Positions 7,438 to 10,467 of a stretch of 10,467 nucleotides of DNA are shown here, in pieces (the first letter of the stretch is position 1; each line of letters opens with the position of its first letter). Source of the stretch: Candidatus Magasanikiibacteriota bacterium (GTDB taxonomy: Bacteria > Patescibacteriota > Patescibacteriia > Magasanikbacterales > UBA10003); the NCBI GenBank assembly GCA_026396495.1, contig JAPLWR010000097.1, positions 2,182 to 12,648 of the forward strand. The letters are read 5' to 3'. The notes under the pieces were generated by a model that saw nothing but the letters and a program-made list of their open reading frames with translations, was not told the origin of the DNA and made no database searches. A program made the translations under genes and the position numbers.

Positions 7438-7878
7438 ATGAGCGTTTTAGCCACCAACAAACAAGCTTATTTTGACTACAATATTACAGAAACCTGGGAA
7501 GCCGGCATAGAGCTGACTGGTGACGAAGTAAAATCTGTTAAAGACGGTCAAATTAGTTTAAAAGAAGCTTACGCCACTGTAAAAGACGGCGAGCTTTTTT
7601 TGCTTAACGCTAATATTTCCCCCTACAAAAAAAGCCGTGACATAACAGGCTATGAGCCCACTAGGAGTCGTCGCCTTTTGCTTAAAAAAAAGGAAATTGA
7701 TAGAATTATTGGGCTTAAAACAACTCAAGGCTTGACAATAGTGCCCTTAAAGGTATATACTAAACATCACTGGATTAAGCTAGAAATTGGCTTAGGAAAG
7801 GGAAAAAAGAAGTTTGAAAAGAAAGACTTAATCAAAAAAAGAGACATCGATAGAGAATTAAGTAGAGGAGAATTTTAA
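7438..7878 (+). CDS. smpB: SsrA-binding protein SmpB
   Basis: SmpB binds the tRNA-like part of tmRNA and brings it to ribosomes stalled on mRNAs lacking a stop codon (trans-translation). The 146-residue protein matches the family throughout: YFDYNITETWEAGIELTGDEVKS (11-33), LLNANISPY (55-63), YEPTRSRRLLLKKKEI (72-87, RNA-binding basic stretch), GLTIVPLKVY (98-107) and the KLEIGLGKGKKKFEKKD signature (114-130). It is slightly shorter than the usual 150-160 residues. The N-terminal basic extension is nearly absent, and the C-terminal tail, which in other bacteria lines the empty mRNA channel, ends soon after KKRDIDRELSRGEF. The promoter leaves little or no leader, so translation probably starts on a leaderless mRNA. 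The stop codon is only 2 bases before the tmRNA, its functional partner. Confidence 0.97.
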   Translation: MSVLATNKQAYFDYNITETWEAGIELTGDEVKSVKDGQISLKEAYATVKDGELFLLNANISPYKKSRDITGYEPTRSRRLLLKKKEIDRIIGLKTTQGLTIVPLKVYTKHHWIKLEIGLGKGKKKFEKKDLIKKRDIDRELSRGEF

Positions 7879-7927
7879 TTGGGGGTGTCGGATTTCGACA
7901 AGCTGTGTACCTTTTAAATCTACACTT

Positions 7928-7963
7928 CGAGGATGCTTAATCACCTCGTGAATCATTTAAGCA
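7928..7963 (+). other. tmRNA pseudoknot PK1
   Basis: CGAGG (7928-7932) pairs with CCTCG (7944-7948). TGCTTAA (7934-7940), inside that loop, pairs perfectly with TTAAGCA (7957-7963). The crossing order gives a classical H-type pseudoknot. It ends 14 nt before the resume codon, close to the spacing in E. coli tmRNA, which supports the tag frame chosen here. Confidence 0.85.
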
Positions 7964-7977
7964 ATCAAATTATAGAT

Positions 7978-8055
7978 GCCAACATCTACAATAGAGTGAA
8001 GACCGCTTTGGTTAATACCTTTAGCGTCCCTTCATTCGCTATGGTTACCGCTTAA
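7978..8055 (+). other. tmRNA tag reading frame, 25 codons plus TAA
   Basis: The resume codon is GCC at 7978, preceded by UAGAU, comparable to UAGUC before GCA in E. coli, with A at -4 conserved. The encoded tag begins ANIYNRVKTA, continues LVNTF and ends SVPSFAMVTA before TAA (8053-8055). The start AN and the hydrophobic Ala-ended C-terminus are as expected of SsrA tags, though the end is MVTA rather than LAA. Twenty-five codons is much longer than the 10 of E. coli. The stop codon sits in a hairpin loop, as in other tmRNAs. Confidence 0.85.
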
Positions 8056-8302
8056 TCGCATCGTAACCACATTCCCGATTTGAAACTCGATAAAATCTAA
8101 GGAGTGTTATATATTCGAGAGTAGTTAGAGAGGAGCGTTCCTGCCACTCTAGCGAAAATTCTGGAACAAGTTTGAAAGATTTTGCTTGTTTTCCACTTTC
8201 AAACGAATTTAAAACAAGTTAATAAGTGTAAACGATTTTGAAGGAAACTTCTTGGACATGGGTTTAACTCCCATCACCTCCACCAAATAATTTTACAAAA
8301 CA

Positions 8303-8872
8303 ATGCGCATTTCACGTTATCATCACAAAAGATTTCAGCAACCACTACACCCTTCTTTAACTTTTCAAGCCAATGAGCTTATCAAGGTGCCAGAGTTGCG
8401 TATTATTGATGAAACCGGAGCTTATTTAGATGTCATGACTACCAAAGAGGCAGTTAAAATTGCCGAAGAAAGAGGATATGATTTGGTAGTGGTGAATCCT
8501 GTGGCCAATCCCCCAGTAGCTAAACTTTTAAACTTGGGCCAATATAAATACGAAAAAGAAAAGGAATTAAAAAAACAAAAACAAGCTTTGAAGCAAGTGG
8601 AAACTAAAGGCATCAGACTTACTCCTAGAATCGGCATCCACGATTTAGAAATGCGTCAAAAACAAGCCTTAGAATTTTTACAAGACGGAAACAAAATTAA
8701 AGTTGATATTATTTTAAAGGGACGAGAAAGACAGCACATGGATATAGCTTTTACTTTAATCAATAATTTTATTAATTTTTTGAAACAAGGATTAACAATC
8801 AAGGTTGAACAGCCGCCCCAAAATCAAGGCGGAAGAATCAGCACCATCCTTGCAGGAGAAAAGAAAGAATAA
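8303..8872 (+). CDS. infC: Translation initiation factor IF-3
   Basis: IF-3 binds the 30S subunit, prevents premature 50S joining and checks the initiator tRNA and start codon. The 189-residue protein has both domains. The N domain (about 22-85) reads NELIKVPELRIIDETGAYL ... VNPVANPPVAKLLNLGQYKYE. A Lys/Glu/Gln-rich linker helix follows (about 84-100). The C domain (about 102-186) contains IGIHDLEMRQKQALEFL, KVDIILKGRERQH and RISTILAGEKK. The first 20 residues (MRISRYHHKRFQQPLHPSLT) are a basic extension beyond the usual start. The ATG is an ordinary start, unlike the AUU used by many proteobacteria for self-regulation. It begins 17 bases after the tmRNA with no terminator or clear promoter between, and no Shine-Dalgarno. 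It heads the classic infC-rpmI-rplT block. Confidence 0.97.
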   Translation: MRISRYHHKRFQQPLHPSLTFQANELIKVPELRIIDETGAYLDVMTTKEAVKIAEERGYDLVVVNPVANPPVAKLLNLGQYKYEKEKELKKQKQALKQVETKGIRLTPRIGIHDLEMRQKQALEFLQDGNKIKVDIILKGRERQHMDIAFTLINNFINFLKQGLTIKVEQPPQNQGGRISTILAGEKKE

Positions 8873-8877
8873 CAAAT

Positions 8878-9075
8878 ATGCCAAAATTAAAGACCAACAA
8901 GGCAACAGCCAAAAGATTTGCCAAAACTAAAAATGGAAAAATCATAAAACGCAAAGCAGGACAAGACCATTTTAATTCTCGCGAATCTGGAAAAACAACT
9001 CGCAACAAAAGACGCGATATAACTTTTTCCAAAGTCTTCGACAAAACTTTTAATATTGCCCTACCTAATTCTTAA
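8878..9075 (+). CDS. rpmI: 50S ribosomal protein bL35
   Basis: The 65-residue protein is bL35, a small basic protein of the large ribosomal subunit. It starts MPKLKTNKATAKRFAKTKNGKIIKRKAG, the family signature, followed by HFNSRESGKTTRNKRR (about 31-46), which matches the usual HxxxxKSxKxKRxLR block. The length is normal. It begins 5 bases after the infC stop, so the two are translated from one message; GGAG in the end of infC is too far from the ATG to be a normal Shine-Dalgarno. In other bacteria this operon is regulated by bL20 binding to leader RNA, but nothing here shows that directly. Confidence 0.97.
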   Translation: MPKLKTNKATAKRFAKTKNGKIIKRKAGQDHFNSRESGKTTRNKRRDITFSKVFDKTFNIALPNS

Positions 9076-9092
9076 AAACGCCATCCTGTAGG

Positions 9093-9108
9093 TGCCTGCC
9101 GGTAGGCA
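9093..9108 (+). repeat. GC-rich palindromic element between rpmI and rplT
   Basis: TGCCTGCC GGTAGGCA is a near-perfect inverted repeat (7 of 8 pairs plus one G-U as RNA) and is far more GC-rich than its surroundings. Just upstream, CCTGTAGG (9085-9092) is another near-palindrome. It resembles dispersed TGCCTGCCGGCAGGCA-type repeats I recall from CPR genomes, but only one copy is present here. It sits in the 61-base rpmI-rplT gap and could act as a hairpin affecting rplT expression. An in-frame ATG-like start through it would give a spurious MPAGRQ extension on bL20. Confidence 0.6.
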
Positions 9109-9136
9109 AGTAACAAAAGGATCTATAATTAAAACT

Positions 9137-9472
9137 ATGAGCAGAGTTAAAAGAGGTAAATCACATTTGAAACACAGAAAGAATATCCTCAAACAAACTA
9201 AAGGATATAAATGGGGAAGAAAAAGCAAAATCACTTTAGCTAAAACAGCTATTGCTAAAGCTGGTGTTAATGCTTATCGCGATAGACGCAACAAAAAAAG
9301 AACTTTCCGCGCCTTGTGGCAGGTAAAGATTAATGCGGCTGCTAGATTAAATGGCACCACCTATAGCAAATTGATTGACAAATTGGCTAAGAGCGGTGTA
9401 AAATTAGATCGAAAAGTTCTCTCAGTAATTGCTGTCAAATATCCTGAAGTGTTCACAGCCCTCACAAAATAA
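9137..9472 (+). CDS. rplT: 50S ribosomal protein bL20
   Basis: The 111-residue protein is bL20, which binds 23S rRNA early in large-subunit assembly and in several bacteria represses its own operon. It starts MSRVKRGKSHLKHRKNILKQ and continues with KGYKWGRKSK, YRDRRNKKRTFRALW, INAAARLNGTTYSKLI and LDRKVLSVIAVKYPEVF, all family signatures; the usual length is about 115-120. I chose the ATG at 9137 because MSRVKRG matches the universal MPRVKRG start. A longer frame from 9092 would add residues coded by the palindrome. AAAGG at 9115-9119 is about 17 bases from the ATG, too far for a normal Shine-Dalgarno. The gene is followed by a long hairpin and tRNA-Asp. Confidence 0.97.
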   Translation: MSRVKRGKSHLKHRKNILKQTKGYKWGRKSKITLAKTAIAKAGVNAYRDRRNKKRTFRALWQVKINAAARLNGTTYSKLIDKLAKSGVKLDRKVLSVIAVKYPEVFTALTK

Positions 9473-9480
9473 TTCAGCCT

Positions 9481-9570
9481 AAACCCCCGGAAGAACGTTT
9501 GGATAAGAGCTCCCGTATAGACCCTCCTTTATATGGATAGCCTTTGTCCAAACTAACTTCTAGGGGTTTT
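9481..9570 (+). other. Long structured hairpin between rplT and tRNA-Asp with anti-SD-like apical loop
   Basis: Most of the 100-base gap folds into one long hairpin. The stems are AAACCCC/GGGGTTT (9481-9487/9563-9569), GAAG/CTTC (9490-9493/9557-9560), an 11-pair stem from GTTTGGATAAG (9497-9507/9543-9553, two G-U), GCT/AGC (9509-9511/9539-9541) and CCGTATA/TATATGG (9513-9519/9530-9536, one G-U). The apical loop GACCCTCCTT carries CCUCCUU. Only four T follow, running straight into the tRNA, so it is a weak candidate terminator; it may instead be a 3' stability or processing element for the rplT message. Pairing was worked out by eye. Confidence 0.65.
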
Positions 9571-9572
9571 AT

Positions 9573-9650
9573 GGATCGTTGGTGTAGCCCGGTTAACACG
9601 CCTCCCTGTCACGGAGGAGATCAGGGGTTCAAATCCCCTACGATCCGCCA
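9573..9650 (+). tRNA. tRNA-Asp (anticodon GUC)
   Basis: The acceptor stem GGATCGT (9573-9579) pairs with ACGATCC (9640-9646), with discriminator G9647 and an encoded CCA (9648-9650). The D arm is GTGT/ACAC. The anticodon stem CCTCC/GGAGG (9601-9605/9613-9617) encloses CTGTCAC with anticodon GTC at 9608-9610. The T arm GGGG TTCAAAT CCCC is normal. G34 with discriminator G73 fits aspartate identity. It starts 2 bases after the long hairpin and has no visible promoter of its own, so it is probably processed from the upstream transcript. Confidence 0.97.
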
Positions 9651-9653
9651 ATC

Positions 9654-9682
9654 AAAAAATCTCGCTTATCGCGAGATTTTTT
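9654..9682. terminator. Bidirectional intrinsic terminator
   Basis: AAAAAATCTCGC (9654-9665) pairs perfectly with GCGAGATTTTTT (9671-9682) around the loop TTATC. The 12-pair stem has a T run on both strands, so it can end the tRNA-Asp transcript on plus and the ppsA transcript on minus, whose stop is 9 bases away. Confidence 0.92.
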
Positions 9683-9691
9683 GTAATCTTT

Positions 9692-10467
9692 TTATTTACC
9701 CAACTTTTTCTCTAACTCTATAATTCTTCTAGTAGTAGAAACTACCGTGTCGGAATTTAAAGAAATACTATCAATCCCCGCTTCTACCAAAAACTCCGCA
9801 AATTCGGGATAGTCACTAGGAGCTTGGCCACAAATACCAATCTTCACATTATTGGCCTTAGCTGATTTAATGACTTGTTTAATCAAAGTAGTCACAGCTT
9901 CATTTCTTTCATTGTAAATATGACTGACTAATTGTGAATCTCTATCAACTCCCAAAGTTAACTGCGTCAAATCATTAGAACCAATAGAAAAACCATCAAA
10001 CAATTTAGCAAATTGATCAGCTAAAATTACATTGGAAGGAATCTCCACCATCATATAAACTTTTAAGCCATTCTCCCCTCTTTTCAAACCAAACTTGGCC
10101 ATAGTATCAATAACTTTCTGACCTTCTTCTACTGTACGACAAAAAGGAATCATGACAATAATATTTTTAAGTCCCCATACCTCACGCGCTTTTTTAATAG
10201 CCGCACATTCTAACCCAAAAGCTTCTTCGAAATTTTTATCATAATACCTAGAAGCCCCGCGCCAACCAATCATAGGATTTTCTTCTTTTGGTTCATAAGT
10301 CTTCCCACCAATTAAAGAAGCATACTCATTGGTTTTAAAATCAGAAAATCTCACAATAACATCCTTGGGATAAAAAGCGGCCGCAAGTAAGGCTACACCC
10401 TCACCTAACTTATCAATTAAATATTGTTTTTTATCTTTATAACTCCAAGTTAATTGATCAATTTTTT
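9692..10467 (-). CDS. ppsA: Phosphoenolpyruvate synthase, C-terminal part (gene continues past right edge)
   Basis: PEP synthase converts pyruvate, ATP and water to phosphoenolpyruvate, AMP and phosphate, the entry step to gluconeogenesis from pyruvate. The window holds the last 257 residues of a protein that is usually about 790; the frame is open to the right edge, so a GTG at 10354 is internal. The visible part is the PEP/pyruvate-binding TIM barrel. It shows [74 protein letters not shown], and [28 protein letters not shown], where the Cys is the expected catalytic residue that handles enolpyruvate. All key motifs are present, so the enzyme should be active. It runs opposite to the translation cluster and shares its terminator. 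Confidence 0.96.
   Translation of the reverse strand, partial: KIDQLTWSYKDKKQYLIDKLGEGVALLAAAFYPKDVIVRFSDFKTNEYASLIGGKTYEPKEENPMIGWRGASRYYDKNFEEAFGLECAAIKKAREVWGLKNIIVMIPFCRTVEEGQKVIDTMAKFGLKRGENGLKVYMMVEIPSNVILADQFAKLFDGFSIGSNDLTQLTLGVDRDSQLVSHIYNERNEAVTTLIKQVIKSAKANNVKIGICGQAPSDYPEFAEFLVEAGIDSISLNSDTVVSTTRRIIELEKKLGK

Larger units (their letters stand above)
7881..8285 (+). ncRNA. ssrA: Transfer-messenger RNA (tmRNA), one-piece, 405 nt
   Basis: tmRNA rescues stalled ribosomes and adds a degradation tag to the stalled protein. The acceptor stem GGGGGTG (7881-7887) pairs with CACCTCC (8275-8281), followed by A8282 and an encoded CCA (8283-8285). The third pair is G-U, the identity element for alanyl-tRNA synthetase. 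GGATTTCGAC (7890-7899) is the conserved 5' D-loop-like region, and ATGGG/CCCAT with a seven-base loop (8258-8274) is the T arm. Pseudoknot PK1 lies before the tag frame (7978-8055). A hairpin TGGTTAC/GTAACCA (8042-8048/8063-8069) holds the tag stop codon in its loop, as in E. coli. GTTTGAAAG/CTTTCAAAC (8170-8178/8196-8204) may form a further pseudoknot with AACAAG/CTTGTT. The 5' and 3' halves are colinear, so it is not a permuted two-piece form. With no terminator on either side it is probably excised from a longer transcript. Confidence 0.96.

Noticed and set aside
9092..9136. N-terminal MPAGRQ extension of bL20
   Set aside because: It is translated palindrome; bL20 universally starts at M(P/S)RVKRG, here at 9137.
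9544..9572. Promoter-like TTGTCC-N17-TTTTAT before tRNA-Asp
   Set aside because: The -10 box would abut the tRNA 5' end, leaving no room for a start site, and both hexamers belong to the long hairpin.
1..10467. CRISPR array, insertion sequence, phage genes or toxin-antitoxin pair
   Set aside because: No direct-repeat arrays, transposase or integrase motifs, or such gene pairs are visible on either strand.

Overview
The window looks like a chromosomal piece of an ultra-small bacterium of the Candidate Phyla Radiation (Patescibacteria), most likely on the Parcubacteria side. The support is AT-rich sequence, very tight gene packing, almost no Shine-Dalgarno sequences, long lineage-specific hypothetical proteins and a small helical protein of a type I associate with CPR genomes. 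The placement is inference from style; no 16S gene is present. About 3,000 codons contain no in-frame TGA, so the TGA=Gly code of Gracilibacteria and Absconditabacteria is unlikely.

Minus strand, 7353 down to 3369: a five-gene membrane and envelope cluster with gaps of 3 to 23 bases. In order of transcription it holds an AI-2E/PerM-family permease, an unknown polytopic membrane protein, a membrane-anchored HtrA-like protein with a PDZ domain that has lost its catalytic His and Ser, a short Wzz-like two-TM protein and a small helical protein. A consensus promoter (TTGACC-N17-TATAAT) drives it and fixes the start of the permease.

Minus strand, 3295 down to 1: a separate pair behind a near-perfect promoter (TTGACA-N17-TATTAT). 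The first gene is a 643-residue protein with a DHH-phosphoesterase-like core between charged and Pro/Thr/Gly-rich linkers. The second overlaps it by 11 bases and runs off the left edge.

Plus strand, 7438 to 9650: a compact translation cluster, smpB, ssrA (tmRNA), infC, rpmI, rplT, a long hairpin and tRNA-Asp, ending in a bidirectional terminator. smpB and tmRNA are 2 bases apart and tmRNA and infC 17 bases apart, so the tmRNA is probably cut from a mixed transcript. Its tag is long (25 codons). The smpB promoter is interlocked with the divergent permease promoter and would give an almost leaderless smpB mRNA.

Minus strand, 10467 down to 9692: the C-terminal third of phosphoenolpyruvate synthase, converging on the same terminator.

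The most interesting points are the DHH-like protein and its coupled partner, the HtrA-like pseudoprotease, the long-tag tmRNA inside a translation operon, the interlocked promoters, and a hairpin after rplT whose apical loop carries the anti-Shine-Dalgarno sequence CCUCCUUU.
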